A stretch of DNA of 64,000 bases, from NCBI RefSeq assembly GCF_013328815.1, contig NZ_JABUHN010000003.1:310001-374000 (forward strand). The letters run 5' to 3'. Under the pieces are notes generated by a model, which saw nothing but the letters and a program-made list of their open reading frames with translations, ran no database searches and was not told the DNA's origin. Each line of letters begins with the position of its first letter. The stretch's first letter is position 1. Positions 43,015 to 51,174 of the stretch are shown here, in pieces. The translations under genes were made by a program, and so were the position numbers. The DNA comes from Tabrizicola fusiformis. GTDB lineage: Bacteria > Pseudomonadota > Alphaproteobacteria > Rhodobacterales > Rhodobacteraceae.

Positions 43015-43956
43015 TCAGTCCTGTTCGGCCAGCCAGCGCTCGGCATCCAGCGCCGCCATGCAACCCATTCCGGCGCTGGTCACCGCCTGACGATAGACAT
43101 GGTCGGTCAGATCGCCCGCAGCAAAGACGCCCGGGATAGCGGTGCGGGTGGTGCCCGGTTCGACCTGCACATAACCGCCGTTGTGCAGCGGCAGTTGGTC
43201 CTTCACCAGTTCCGAGGCGGGCGCATGGCCGATGGCCACGAAGAAGCCGTGGCAGGGCACGTCCTTCACTTCGCCGGTTTTCAGGTTGCGGGTGCGCACC
43301 GCGGTCACGCTGGCCGGAGCTTCGCTGCCCAGAACCTCGGTCACTTCGCTGTCCCAGAGCATTTCGATCTTGGGATGCTTGAACAGGCGGTCCTGCATGA
43401 TCTTTTCGGCACGCAGACTGTCGCGGCGGTGGATCAGCGTGACCTTGGTGGCGAAATTGGTCAGGAACAGCGCCTCTTCCACGGCGGTATTGCCGCCGCC
43501 GATCACCACCACCTCTTTGCCGCGATAGAAGAATCCGTCGCAGGTGGCGCAGGCCGAGACGCCGAAGCCCTTGAACTTTTCCTCGCTCGGCAGGCCCAGC
43601 CATTTCGCCTGCGCCCCGGTCGCCAGAATGACGGCATCGGCGGTATAGGTGGTGCCAGAATCGCCCTGCGCGGTGAAGGGCCGCTTTTGCAGGTCAAGGC
43701 TGGTGATGTAGTCACCGATGATCTCGGCCCCCATCGCCTCGGCATGGGCCTGCATGTTGACCATCAGGTCCGGGCCCTGGATGTGCTTTTCGCCCGGCCA
43801 GTTTTCCACCTCGGTGGTGATGGTCAACTGGCCACCGGGTTGCAGCCCCTGCACGAGGATCGGGGCCAGCATGGCGCGGGCCGAATAGACCGCCGCCGTA
43901 TAGCCCGCGGGGCCGGAGCCGATGATCAGAACCTTGGTATGGCGCGTCTCGCCCAT
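43015..43956 (-). CDS. trxB: thioredoxin-disulfide reductase
   Basis: 313-residue FAD/NADPH enzyme reducing thioredoxin. FAD motif [18 protein letters not shown] at the N-terminus; redox-active CATC in [12 protein letters not shown] (about residue 135); NADPH motif [15 protein letters not shown]; and the C-terminal [21 protein letters not shown]. Start at 43956 has GGAGAG upstream. It is divergent from an Lrp-type regulator (184 bases between starts). Confidence 0.96.
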   Translation of the reverse strand: MGETRHTKVLIIGSGPAGYTAAVYSARAMLAPILVQGLQPGGQLTITTEVENWPGEKHIQGPDLMVNMQAHAEAMGAEIIGDYITSLDLQKRPFTAQGDSGTTYTADAVILATGAQAKWLGLPSEEKFKGFGVSACATCDGFFYRGKEVVVIGGGNTAVEEALFLTNFATKVTLIHRRDSLRAEKIMQDRLFKHPKIEMLWDSEVTEVLGSEAPASVTAVRTRNLKTGEVKDVPCHGFFVAIGHAPASELVKDQLPLHNGGYVQVEPGTTRTAIPGVFAAGDLTDHVYRQAVTSAGMGCMAALDAERWLAEQD

Positions 43957-44076
43957 GATGTCTCTCCGGGATTCGTCGCGGCAGATATAGGCGCTTGGGC
44001 CGGGGCGCGGAAGGGCTGCACGCGGGCGCACGGTTTTGCGGCGCAAGTCGCAAGGACGCGAAATAATCGGGCGTCC

Positions 44077-44097
44077 GCGCGAAATATTATTGCGCGC
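44077..44097. promoter_or_regulatory. AT-core palindrome upstream of the Lrp gene
   Basis: GCGCG-AAATATTATT-GCGCGC, an imperfect palindrome with one mismatch beside its centre, 43 bases before the regulator start. A second, similar string (ACGCGAAATAAT, 44056-44067) lies 10 bases upstream. Spaced AT-rich islands in GC-rich DNA fit an Lrp/AsnC binding region serving both divergent genes. Confidence 0.4.
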
Positions 44098-44140
44098 GAT
44101 GCCGCGCGGGCCTATCAAGCGCCCAAAAAGGAGACATCCG

Positions 44141-44641
44141 ATGGCCGCGCCGAAGCTGGACCCGATCGACCGCCGCATTCTGGCCGAGTTGCAGGCAGAC
44201 GGGCGGATGACGAATGTCGAACTGGCCAGCCGGGTCGGAATTTCGGCCCCGCCCTGCCTGCGCCGCGTCCGCACGCTGGAGGAAGAGGGCTATATCAAGG
44301 GCTATCACGCCGATATCGACGCCCGCGAACTGGGCTTCGAGGTGCGGGTCTTTGCCATGGTGCGGCTGCGCAGCCAGGCCGAGGTGGACCTTTCGGCCTT
44401 TGAGCAACGCTGCCGCGACTGGCCCTTGGTGCGCGAGTGCCACATGCTGAACGGCGAGATCGACTTCATCCTGAAATGCGTGGCGCCCGATCTTTCGACC
44501 TTCCAGAACTTCCTGACCGAGCAACTGACCTCGGCCGACAATGTGGCATCGGTGAAAACCAGTCTGGTGATCCGCTGCGCCAAGGATGAACCGGGCCTGC
44601 CCTTCGACGTGCTGGAAGCGCGGCTGGCAAAGAACGCCTGA
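44141..44641 (+). CDS. Lrp/AsnC family transcriptional regulator
   Basis: 166 residues. N-terminal winged helix with [42 protein letters not shown], then the RAM ligand domain (about 70-150) with [21 protein letters not shown]. It probably responds to an amino acid and binds its own promoter. The start at 44141 has AAGGAGA upstream. The divergent pairing with trxB is common in this family. Confidence 0.92.
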   Translation: MAAPKLDPIDRRILAELQADGRMTNVELASRVGISAPPCLRRVRTLEEEGYIKGYHADIDARELGFEVRVFAMVRLRSQAEVDLSAFEQRCRDWPLVRECHMLNGEIDFILKCVAPDLSTFQNFLTEQLTSADNVASVKTSLVIRCAKDEPGLPFDVLEARLAKNA

Positions 44642-44686
44642 CTTCGCCCCCGGGGTGCCGGTCCTGCCGCGTTGCGCGCGGGTTCG

Positions 44687-44713
44687 CTCCGCGGGGAGTA
44701 TTTGAAGAAGGGC
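44687..44713. repeat. dispersed intergenic palindrome, copy D (half)
   Basis: CTCCGCGGGGAGTATTTG then AAGAAGGGC. It matches the right arm of copy C. It lies between the convergent lrp stop (44641) and arsR stop (44721), a plausible bidirectional terminator position. Confidence 0.55.
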
Positions 44714-44720
44714 AATTGGC

Positions 44721-45119
44721 TCAGGGTTCGGGCAGGTCTTGCAGCTCCTGCTCCAGAAACCGCTCGAACGCGTCGAGATCGACCGGCTCGAACTGGCCAA
44801 ATCCCTGCATCCAGACCGAAGCGGCGCGCAGACCCGCCGGCTCCAGCTTGCACCAGATCACCCGCCCATGTTTCTCGCGGCTGATCAGGCCGCTGGCGGC
44901 AAGGATACCGAGGTGCTTTGAAATGGCGGTCAGGCTCATCTCGAACGGCGCCGCGACATCGGTGACGGCCATGTCATCTTCGAGCAGCATGGCCAGAATG
45001 GCCCGGCGGGTCGGGTCGGCCAGAGCGGCGAAAGTGGCGGAGAGCGGATCGGGGGCGGGATCGGACATGGGCGCAGTATCCGGGGCGGCGGAACCATGGT
45101 CAACCGAAAGGTTGAACAT
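44721..45119 (-). CDS. ArsR family (SdpR-like) transcriptional regulator
   Basis: 132 residues from the ATG at 45119; the ATG at 45068 is the alternative, giving 115 residues. Neither has a clear ribosome site. Winged-helix marks: FAALADPTRRAILAMLL, FEMSLTAISKHLGILAASGLISREK. The N-terminal residues MFNLSVD would be encoded by an inverted repeat (45100-45115), so the operator overlaps the coding start. No metal cysteine pair is present, so this is not an arsenic sensor. Targets unknown; the upstream gene pair is the Fo operon. Confidence 0.82.
   Translation of the reverse strand: MFNLSVDHGSAAPDTAPMSDPAPDPLSATFAALADPTRRAILAMLLEDDMAVTDVAAPFEMSLTAISKHLGILAASGLISREKHGRVIWCKLEPAGLRAASVWMQGFGQFEPVDLDAFERFLEQELQDLPEP
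45100..45115 (-). promoter_or_regulatory. inverted repeat inside the start of the ArsR gene
   Basis: TCAACC-GAAA-GGTTGA, perfect 6-bp arms, a form I recall from SdpR/ArsR operators (TTCAACC-like half sites). It lies 4 bases past the ATG at 45119, so either autoregulation acts within the coding region or translation starts at 45068. Confidence 0.5.
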
Positions 45120-45227
45120 GCCGGGGCAGCCAATTGCGCCGCCAACGGTGAGCCCGGCGACGGCAGCATTCCGATAGACCATTTCATTTCAATGCCTTGC
45201 GAGCATTGTCGCAGGGGATTTCCCGGG

Positions 45228-45256
45228 TTGACTCACAGCGCCGTGACCCGTAGTTC
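45228..45256 (+). promoter_or_regulatory. candidate promoter of the Fo operon
   Basis: TTGACT (45228-45233), a 17-base spacer and TAGTTC (45251-45256). A good -35 with a poor -10 is common in GC-rich alphaproteobacteria. The start codon is 30 bases further on, preceded by AAGGGG. Confidence 0.35.
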
Positions 45257-45285
45257 TGCGCCAACTCTTCCAAGGGGTTTTTGCC

Positions 45286-45627
45286 ATGGTTTCCGAGGCT
45301 GACCGCGCCCGACTTGCGGCGCTGGACGAACGGATCGCCAAGGCGAAAGGGGCGCAGGAACCTGTGTCGAACCCGCAGGGGGACCACTATTCGCAGGCGC
45401 AGCTTGCCTGGCGGATGGTGATCGAGCTTGTGGCCGGTCTGACGATCGGCTTCGGCATCGGATACGGGCTGGACTGGGCCTTTGGCACCATGCCGGTGTT
45501 TCTGGTGCTGTTCATCTTCGCGGGGCTGGCGGCCGGGGTGAAAACCATGCTGCGCTCGGCGAGGGAAGTGCAGGAAAAGACGGTCGCCGAGGCGACCAAA
45601 CGAGGGGAAGACGGTCGTGGCAGGTGA
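45286..45627 (+). CDS. atpI: ATP synthase Fo assembly protein, AtpI/AtpZ type
   Basis: 113-residue membrane protein with two transmembrane helices (about 45-65 and 70-92), flanked by charged ends. [23 protein letters not shown] matches the AtpZ/AtpI helix. It assists assembly of the c-ring and may be a Mg2+ transporter. It is first in atpI-B-E-b'-b and overlaps atpB by 11 bases. Confidence 0.93.
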   Translation: MVSEADRARLAALDERIAKAKGAQEPVSNPQGDHYSQAQLAWRMVIELVAGLTIGFGIGYGLDWAFGTMPVFLVLFIFAGLAAGVKTMLRSAREVQEKTVAEATKRGEDGRGR

Positions 45628-46396
45628 AGCTCAAGCACATGGTGAAGGCGGACTGGCGTTCCACCCGCTGGACCAGTTCAAGGTTACGCCGCTGTTCGGC
45701 GACGGGCCGATCGAGTGGTATACCCCGACCAACGTGACGCTGTGGATGGCGCTGGCCGCCATCGTGATCATCCTGGTGTTCGCCGTCGGCTCGAAGGGCC
45801 GCGCCCTGATCCCGTCGCGGGTGCAGTCGCTGGGCGAGATGGCTTACGGCTTTGTCTACAAGATGGTTGAAGACGTGGCCGGCCATGACGGCGCCAAGTT
45901 CTTCCCGCTGATCATGACGCTGTTCCTGTTCATCCTGTCGGCCAACATGCTGGGCCTGCTGCCCGGTTCGTTCACGCCCACCTCGCATATCGCGGTCACG
46001 GCCATTCTGGGCTTTGGCTTCTTCATCTTCGTCACGGTGCTGGGCTTTGTGAAGAACGGCGCGCATTTCCTCGGCCTCTTCTGGATGTCGGATGCGCCGC
46101 TGATCCTGCGCCCGATCATCGCCGTGATCGAGGTGATCTCCTACTTCGTCCGCCCGGTCAGCCACTCGATCCGTCTTGCGGGCAACATCATGGCCGGTCA
46201 CGCCGTGATGAAGGTCTTCGCGGCCTTCGCCCCGATGATCCTGATCTCGGCCATCGGCGTGGTCGTCACGCCGGTCTCGATCCTGGCCATCACCGCCATC
46301 TATGCGCTGGAGGTGCTGGTCGCCTTCATCCAGGCCTATGTTTTCACCATCCTCGCCTGTGTTTACCTCAAGGATGCGCTGCATCCGGGTCACTGA
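45617..46396 (+). CDS. atpB: ATP synthase Fo subunit a
   Basis: 259 residues with about five helices. The half-channel Arg is in the segment [17 protein letters not shown], preceded by [29 protein letters not shown] is the family middle. The start is GTG at 45617 with GAGGGGAAG upstream, overlapping atpI. It forms the proton path with the c-ring. Confidence 0.96.
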   Translation: MAGEAQAHGEGGLAFHPLDQFKVTPLFGDGPIEWYTPTNVTLWMALAAIVIILVFAVGSKGRALIPSRVQSLGEMAYGFVYKMVEDVAGHDGAKFFPLIMTLFLFILSANMLGLLPGSFTPTSHIAVTAILGFGFFIFVTVLGFVKNGAHFLGLFWMSDAPLILRPIIAVIEVISYFVRPVSHSIRLAGNIMAGHAVMKVFAAFAPMILISAIGVVVTPVSILAITAIYALEVLVAFIQAYVFTILACVYLKDALHPGH

Positions 46397-46445
46397 TCCG
46401 CAGGCCGGTCCCCTACCCCTCTATTCCATCGTAAGGAGAAGTCAC

Positions 46446-46685
46446 ATGGAACTCGTCGCAGCCGCAGCTCTGGGCAAATTCATCGGCGCCGGTCTGGCCG
46501 CCATCGGTTCGGGCGCTGCCGCCATCGGTGTTGGCAATGTCGCCGGCAACTTCCTGGCGGGCGCCCTGCGCAACCCGTCGGCCGCCGGTTCGCAAACCGC
46601 GACCCTCTTCATCGGTCTGGCCTTCGCCGAAGCTCTGGGGATCTTCTCGTTCCTCGTCGCGCTTCTGCTGATGTTCGCCGTCTGA
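46446..46685 (+). CDS. atpE: ATP synthase Fo subunit c
   Basis: 79-residue two-helix proteolipid. GxGxGxG packing motif [17 protein letters not shown] in helix 1, the polar loop LRNPSAAG (R42, N43, P44) and the proton-carrying carboxylate E62 in [11 protein letters not shown] strong ribosome site TAAGGAG precedes the ATG. A perfect hairpin follows (46708-46739). Several copies form the rotor ring. Confidence 0.97.
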   Translation: MELVAAAALGKFIGAGLAAIGSGAAAIGVGNVAGNFLAGALRNPSAAGSQTATLFIGLAFAEALGIFSFLVALLLMFAV

Positions 46686-46707
46686 TCTGACCATCGCATC
46701 CTTACGG

Positions 46708-46739
46708 TCAGGGATGGCGCCGCGTTGCGCCATCCCTGA
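46708..46739 (+). terminator. perfect hairpin between atpE and atpF' (attenuator or processing stem)
   Basis: TCAGGGATGGCGC (46708-46720), loop CGCGTT, and GCGCCATCCCTGA (46727-46739): 13 bp without mismatch. No U tract follows, so it is not a simple terminator. Its place after atpE fits a 3' stabilising stem that raises atpE dosage over b subunits. Confidence 0.6.
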
Positions 46740-46768
46740 AACTCCAGAAGGGTCCGACGGAGGACAAG

Positions 46769-47326
46769 ATGACCACCACCAACACCACGACCGAAGCGGT
46801 GGCAGGCGCCGCGGAAGCCGGGCATGAAGCAGCCAAGGCAGGGATGCCGCAGCTCGATTTCTCGACCTTCCCGAACCAGATCTTCTGGCTCCTCGTCACG
46901 CTTCTGGTGATCTACTTCGTGCTGTCGCGCGTGGCCCTGCCGCGCATCGGCGCCACGCTGGCCGAACGCAAGGGCGCGATCACCAATGACCTCGCCGCTG
47001 CCGAAGAGCTGAAGCTCAAGGCTGTTGCCGCCGAAAAAGCCTATAACGACGCGCTGGTTTCGGCCCGGGTCGAGGCGGGCAAGATCGTGGCGCAGGCCAA
47101 GGCCGACATCCAGAAAGATCTGGATGCCGCCATTGCCAGAGCCGATGCCGAAATTGCCGCCAAGGCGGCCGAGTCGGAAAAGTCGATCGGCGAAATTCGC
47201 GCCGGTGCGCTGGAGGCCGTGACCGCGGTTGCCACCGACACCGCGGGCGAGCTGGTCGCCGCTCTGGGGGGCAAGGCCGATGCCGCTGCCGTTCAGGCCG
47301 CCGTTACCGCCGCGCTGAAAGGGTAA
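46769..47326 (+). CDS. atpG: ATP synthase Fo subunit b'
   Basis: 185 residues with an N-terminal acidic tail, one transmembrane helix (about 34-52, [22 protein letters not shown]) and a long Ala/Glu/Lys coiled coil. It pairs with b in the peripheral stalk; two different b genes are typical of phototrophic and many other alphaproteobacteria. The start at 46769 follows GGAGGACAAG. atpF starts 4 bases after its stop. Confidence 0.93.
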   Translation: MTTTNTTTEAVAGAAEAGHEAAKAGMPQLDFSTFPNQIFWLLVTLLVIYFVLSRVALPRIGATLAERKGAITNDLAAAEELKLKAVAAEKAYNDALVSARVEAGKIVAQAKADIQKDLDAAIARADAEIAAKAAESEKSIGEIRAGALEAVTAVATDTAGELVAALGGKADAAAVQAAVTAALKG

Positions 47327-47329
47327 GCC

Positions 47330-47887
47330 ATGAAGAAACTTGTCCTTTCCCTGTCGCTTCTGGCTGCTACGCCGGCCATGGCTGCTTCCGGTCCGTTCTT
47401 TTCGCTGCACAACACCAACTTTGTTGTGGCGATTGCCTTCCTGATCTTCGTCGGCATCCTCTTGAAGTTCAAGGTTCCGGCCAAGCTGGGCGGGATGCTG
47501 GATGCCCGTGCCGCCCAGATCAAGGCCGAGCTGGACGAAGCCAAGGCGCTGCGCGAAGAGGCGCGGGTTCTGCTCTCCTCCTACGAGAAGAAGCAGAAAG
47601 AAGTGCAGGAGCAATCCGAGCGCATCGTCGCCGCCGCCAAGGAAGAGGCGCTTGCCGCTGCCAAACAGGCGAAGGAAGACCTGACGGCTTCGATTGCCCG
47701 CCGTCTGGCGGCTGCCGAAGACCAGATCGCCTCGGCCGAGAAATCGGCGATCCGCGAAGTGCGCGAACAGGCGGTTCAGGTTGCCGTCGCCGCTGCGGGC
47801 AGCATTCTGGCCAAGCAGTCCAGCGCAGCTTCGGCTGCGGCTTCGATCGACGACGCCATTGGCCAGGTCGAAGCGAAGTTCCACTGA
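47330..47887 (+). CDS. atpF: ATP synthase Fo subunit b
   Basis: 185 residues, second peripheral-stalk subunit. The N-terminus (KKLVLSLSLLAATPAMAA) looks like a signal peptide, then the membrane helix FVVAIAFLIFVGILLKF (about 28-44) and a coiled coil rich in Ala and Glu. It ends the operon ahead of a strong terminator. Confidence 0.94.
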   Translation: MKKLVLSLSLLAATPAMAASGPFFSLHNTNFVVAIAFLIFVGILLKFKVPAKLGGMLDARAAQIKAELDEAKALREEARVLLSSYEKKQKEVQEQSERIVAAAKEEALAAAKQAKEDLTASIARRLAAAEDQIASAEKSAIREVREQAVQVAVAAAGSILAKQSSAASAAASIDDAIGQVEAKFH

Positions 47888-47911
47888 TATTGCCGGCCTA
47901 CCAGCACGCCG

Positions 47912-47937
47912 AAGGCCCGGGTCAGCCCGGGCCTTTT
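47912..47937 (+). terminator. rho-independent terminator of the Fo operon
   Basis: AAGGCCCGGG-TCAG-CCCGGGCCTT, a 10-bp stem, with TTTT at the 3' end followed by GCTTTT. 24 bases after the atpF stop; the GntR gene is convergent. Confidence 0.9.
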
Positions 47938-47942
47938 GCTTT

Positions 47943-48710
47943 TCAGCGGCTGCGTTCGTGTTCAAGACGCTGGCGGGCGATTTCCTCGTTCCGGGTGGCG
48001 CGGCTCTGGTCGGTCATCGACTGGCGGACGTAATCCATATGCTGCGCCACCGCTTCACGCGCGGCGGCACCGTCGCGGGCCTGCAGGGCGGAATTGATAG
48101 CCCGGTGCTGATCCAGCAACTGGTCACGGGTCATCCGGTTGCGGAACATCATCTGGCGATTGTAGAAGACCCCCTGCCGCAGCAGCTCATACATCGAGCG
48201 CATCATGTGCAGCATCACCACGTTATGGCTGGCCTCGATGATCGCCATGTGGAAATCGGCATCCAGCCCTGCCTCTGCCGTGGGATCACGCTTTTGATGC
48301 GCCGCCTCCATCTTGGCAAAGATGGTGTCGATCACCTCAAGATCGGTGTCCGAGCCGTGCCGCGCCGCCCGCTCGGCCGCCAGCCCCTCCATGTCGCAGC
48401 GAAAGTCGATGTAATCCGCGACCGCTTCGTCATGGGCGGCGAAAAGGTCGATCAGCGCCGGAGAAAAGGCCGATCCCAGCACATCACCCACGAAAATCCC
48501 GGCATTCGGGCGGGCCTCCAACAGGCCGCGGGCCTGCAACTCGGCCACCGCTTCGCGCAGCGACGGGCGCGAGACGCCAAACCGTTCGGACAATTCCCGC
48601 TCTGACGGCAGGCGCTCACCGGGGTGCAGAATGCCGCGCAGGATCAGAAGCTCGATCTGGCTGACCACGCCGTGCGACAGTTTTTCGGCTTCGATTTTCC
48701 GAAACGGCAT
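47943..48710 (-). CDS. GntR family regulator, FadR/FCD subfamily
   Basis: 255 residues. N-terminal winged helix with RLPSERELSERFGVSRPSLREAVAELQARGLLEAR; C-terminal all-helical FCD domain (about 95-235) with the metal/ligand residues in DADFHMAIIEASHN and QHRAINSALQARD. It resembles PdhR/LldR. The start at 48710 is set by homology. A TGGTC-N9-GACCA repeat lies 15 bases upstream, probably its own operator. Convergent with the Fo operon. Confidence 0.92.
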   Translation of the reverse strand: MPFRKIEAEKLSHGVVSQIELLILRGILHPGERLPSERELSERFGVSRPSLREAVAELQARGLLEARPNAGIFVGDVLGSAFSPALIDLFAAHDEAVADYIDFRCDMEGLAAERAARHGSDTDLEVIDTIFAKMEAAHQKRDPTAEAGLDADFHMAIIEASHNVVMLHMMRSMYELLRQGVFYNRQMMFRNRMTRDQLLDQHRAINSALQARDGAAAREAVAQHMDYVRQSMTDQSRATRNEEIARQRLEHERSR

Positions 48711-48724
48711 GATTGAGGCCCCCG

Positions 48725-48747
48725 ATTGGTCGGATGATATGACCAAT
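48725..48747 (-). promoter_or_regulatory. candidate GntR operator
   Basis: ATTGGTC and GACCAAT, a 7-bp inverted repeat with a 9-base spacer (TGGTC-N9-GACCA inside). It sits 15 bases before the start, so autorepression is likely. The same core is found at 33931-33951 in the beta-oxidation cluster. Confidence 0.55.
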
Positions 48748-48766
48748 TTGCGGTTGCCTCAATGTC

Positions 48767-48791
48767 AAAGGGCCGGAAAATCCGGCCCTTT
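48767..48791 (-). terminator. terminator of the OmpA lipoprotein gene
   Basis: Perfect 11-bp stem AAAGGGCCGGA / TCCGGCCCTTT around AAA, 20 bases past the minus-strand stop. On the minus strand the stem ends in TTT, then GACATT, so only a short U tract. Confidence 0.55.
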
Positions 48792-48811
48792 GCACAGAAA
48801 TCCGGCAACTG

Positions 48812-49471
48812 TCAGCGCGTCGGGCGAATGATGATCTCGACCCGGCGGTTCTGGGCCTGACCTTGCGGCGTCAGGTTCGAGGCGATCGGCTGATCCTCGC
48901 CGCGGCCGATGGTGGCGATCCGGCTGGACGGCACACCCGAGCCCATCAGAACCCCCGCCACCGAAGCGGCGCGGCGCTGCGACAGATCCTGATTATAGGC
49001 GGCGGTGCCGGTGTTGTCGGTATGGCCGATCACCTGAATCGTCGAATTCGGGTATTTCAGCAGCGATTGCGCCACCGCCTGCACGTCACGCGACAGGTCG
49101 GGCCGCAGGGCGGCGCTGTCGGTGGCAAACAGCACATCCTGCGGCATGTTCACGACCAGATAGTCGCCATAATTGGTCACGGTGATGTTCGGGTTCGAGA
49201 AGGAATTGCGCATCTCAGACGCCTGTCGGTCAAGATCCTGACCGATCAGCGCCCCTGCCCCCGCACCCAGCGCGCCGCCCAGAATGGCGCCCTTCAGCTT
49301 GTCATCACCCTTGGCGATCGAAGCCCCTGCCGCCGCACCGATCAGGCCGCCGATCACGGCGCCATTCTTGGTCCGGGCGTTGGGATCGTCCGGGTAGGCT
49401 GCGGGGTCGACACAGGCCGTCAAGGCCAATGCGCTGGCAATGCTCAGGAAAATCGGAGTCTTCAAAGTCAT
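48812..49471 (-). CDS. OmpA family lipoprotein with glycine zipper (YiaD-like)
   Basis: 219 residues. Lipobox ALTAC gives lipidated Cys20. A glycine zipper (about 38-78) precedes the OmpA C-terminal domain (about 100-215) with VIGHTDNTGTAAYNQDLSQRRAASV, the peptidoglycan-binding segment. Anchors outer membrane to the wall. A TATAAG -10-like box lies 47 bases upstream (49518-49523). It precedes the GntR gene on the same strand. Confidence 0.92.
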   Translation of the reverse strand: MTLKTPIFLSIASALALTACVDPAAYPDDPNARTKNGAVIGGLIGAAAGASIAKGDDKLKGAILGGALGAGAGALIGQDLDRQASEMRNSFSNPNITVTNYGDYLVVNMPQDVLFATDSAALRPDLSRDVQAVAQSLLKYPNSTIQVIGHTDNTGTAAYNQDLSQRRAASVAGVLMGSGVPSSRIATIGRGEDQPIASNLTPQGQAQNRRVEIIIRPTR

Positions 49472-49517
49472 TTGGCTGCCTCGTCTGCTGCACGGGCCCG
49501 TTGCGGGCCTCGGCCTG

Positions 49518-49523
49518 CTTATA
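49518..49523 (-). promoter_or_regulatory. possible -10 box of the OmpA gene
   Basis: TATAAG on the minus strand, 47 bases before the ATG. No good -35 was found. Confidence 0.25.
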
Positions 49524-49579
49524 TCAGCCTTGGCGACAGCGATACAGGGCCGCCCCCCTTCGGGGCAGGTTTCCGCCCA

Positions 49580-50425
49580 TCACGAAGCTGTGCGGACATC
49601 ATCGCGTGCCGCCTCCCAGGCGAGAATGGCACGCTTGACCGGCAGTCCCCAATGGTAGCCGCCAAGGCCGCCGTCGCGGCGCAGCGCCCGGTGGCAGGGG
49701 ATCAGGAAGCTGACCGGATTGCGCCCCACCGCCGTTCCCACCGCCCGCACCGCGCGGGGCAGACCGACCGCGCCCGCGATCTCGGAATAGGTGGTGACAT
49801 GGCCCGACGGCACCCGCATCAACGCCTCCCAGACCTTGATCTGGAACGGCGCGCCGATCAGATGCAGCGCCGCCTCCCCCCCTGCCCCGAAGGCTGCCGC
49901 GACCCAGGGGCGCAGCGCCTCGGGGTCTTCGGTGTAACGGGCCTTCGGCCAGCGGCGGGTCAGATCCTCCATCGCGGCCTCGGCGCCCATCTCGGCGGCG
50001 AAACCCAGACCGCAGATGCCCTTGTCGGTCCCCATCACCAACGCCGGACCAAAGGGGCTGTCGAACCAGCCCCAGCGGATCACCAGCCCTTCACCCGCGC
50101 GGGCATAGTCGCCGGGGCTCATCGCCTCCCACCGCAGGAAGAGGTCGTGCAGCCGCCCGGTGCCGGAAAGCCCGGTCTCCAGCGCGGTTTCCAGCACGGT
50201 GAAGCGGTCGGCCAACAGGCGGCGGGCGTGATCCAGCGTCAGATATTGCTGATAGCGTTTCGGCGAGATGCCGACCCATTGCGAGAAAACCCGCTGGAAA
50301 TGCGCGGGCGACATGCCCATCTGCGCGGCAAGGTCATCCAGCGTCAGACCGGGCCCACCGGCATCGATGATCTTCAGCGCGCGGGCGATGACGGCGTAAT
50401 GATAGGCGGGGCTTTGGTCGGTCAT
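49580..50425 (-). CDS. AraC-type helix-turn-helix fused to O6-methylguanine-DNA methyltransferase
   Basis: 281 residues: an AraC helix-turn-helix (about 12-105; LDDLAAQMGMSPAHFQRVFSQWVG), then an Ogt/Ada methyltransferase domain with the acceptor Cys in FLIPCHRAL (about 246-254). It has the Ada layout without the N-terminal methylphosphotriester Cys domain. It directly reverses O6-alkylguanine; the helix-turn-helix half may bind DNA without the methylation switch. Convergent neighbour nth is a second DNA repair gene. Confidence 0.88.
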   Translation of the reverse strand: MTDQSPAYHYAVIARALKIIDAGGPGLTLDDLAAQMGMSPAHFQRVFSQWVGISPKRYQQYLTLDHARRLLADRFTVLETALETGLSGTGRLHDLFLRWEAMSPGDYARAGEGLVIRWGWFDSPFGPALVMGTDKGICGLGFAAEMGAEAAMEDLTRRWPKARYTEDPEALRPWVAAAFGAGGEAALHLIGAPFQIKVWEALMRVPSGHVTTYSEIAGAVGLPRAVRAVGTAVGRNPVSFLIPCHRALRRDGGLGGYHWGLPVKRAILAWEAARDDVRTAS

Positions 50426-50529
50426 GTCGGTTCTCCTGCCGCCAGATTAACGGATGCCCCCCGCAAGGCGACCCGAATCCTGCGGCAAGGTCGCTTGCCC
50501 GGGCGGCAGCCATAGTGCATATCGCGGCT

Positions 50530-51174
50530 ATGGTCCGCCAACTCGATTATCCCGCGATGCAACGCATCTTCGCCCGGTTCCAGGCCCTGGAACCCGAGCC
50601 GAAGGGAGAATTGGACCACACCAACGCCTTTACCCTGCTGGTGGCCGTCGCCCTTTCGGCGCAGGCGACGGATGTGGGGGTGAACAAGGCCACCCGCGCC
50701 CTGTTTCCCATTGCCGACACACCGGAAAAGATGCTGGCCTTGGGGGAAGAGGCGCTGATCGGCCATATCAAGACCATCGGCCTTTACCGCAACAAGGCAA
50801 AGAACGTGATCCGCCTCAGCCAGCTTTTGGTGGATAACTTCGGCGGTCAGGTGCCCTCTTCCCGCGCGGCGCTGCAATCGCTGCCGGGGGTGGGGCGCAA
50901 GACGGCCAATGTCGTGCTGAACATGTGGTTCCGCCAGCCGGCGCAGGCGGTGGATACCCATATCTTCCGCCTCGGCAACCGCTCCGGCATCGCGCCCGGC
51001 AAGGACGAGGTGGCGGTCGAGCGCGCCATCGAAGACAATGTGCCTGCCGAATATCAGTTGCACGCCCATCACTGGCTGATCCTGCACGGCCGCTATATCT
51101 GCACCGCCCGCAAGCCCCGCTGTGGCATCTGCCCGATCCGCGAGGGCTGCCTTTTTGAGGACAAGACCCCATGA
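50530..51174 (+). CDS. nth: endonuclease III
   Basis: 214 residues; base excision repair glycosylase/AP lyase for oxidised pyrimidines. The helix-hairpin-helix LPGVGRKTANVVL contains the catalytic Lys, VDTHIFRLGNR holds the Asp, and the C-terminal C-x6-C-x2-C-x5-C (CTARKPRCGICPIREGC) binds a 4Fe-4S cluster. Start taken as the ATG at 50530; GTG at 50515 is possible, and neither has a strong ribosome site. Overlaps the kinase gene by 4 bases. Confidence 0.93.
   Translation: MVRQLDYPAMQRIFARFQALEPEPKGELDHTNAFTLLVAVALSAQATDVGVNKATRALFPIADTPEKMLALGEEALIGHIKTIGLYRNKAKNVIRLSQLLVDNFGGQVPSSRAALQSLPGVGRKTANVVLNMWFRQPAQAVDTHIFRLGNRSGIAPGKDEVAVERAIEDNVPAEYQLHAHHWLILHGRYICTARKPRCGICPIREGCLFEDKTP

Noticed and set aside
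44721-45119. Arsenic-sensing ArsR
   Set aside because: No paired metal-binding cysteines near the helix-turn-helix and no arsenic genes nearby.
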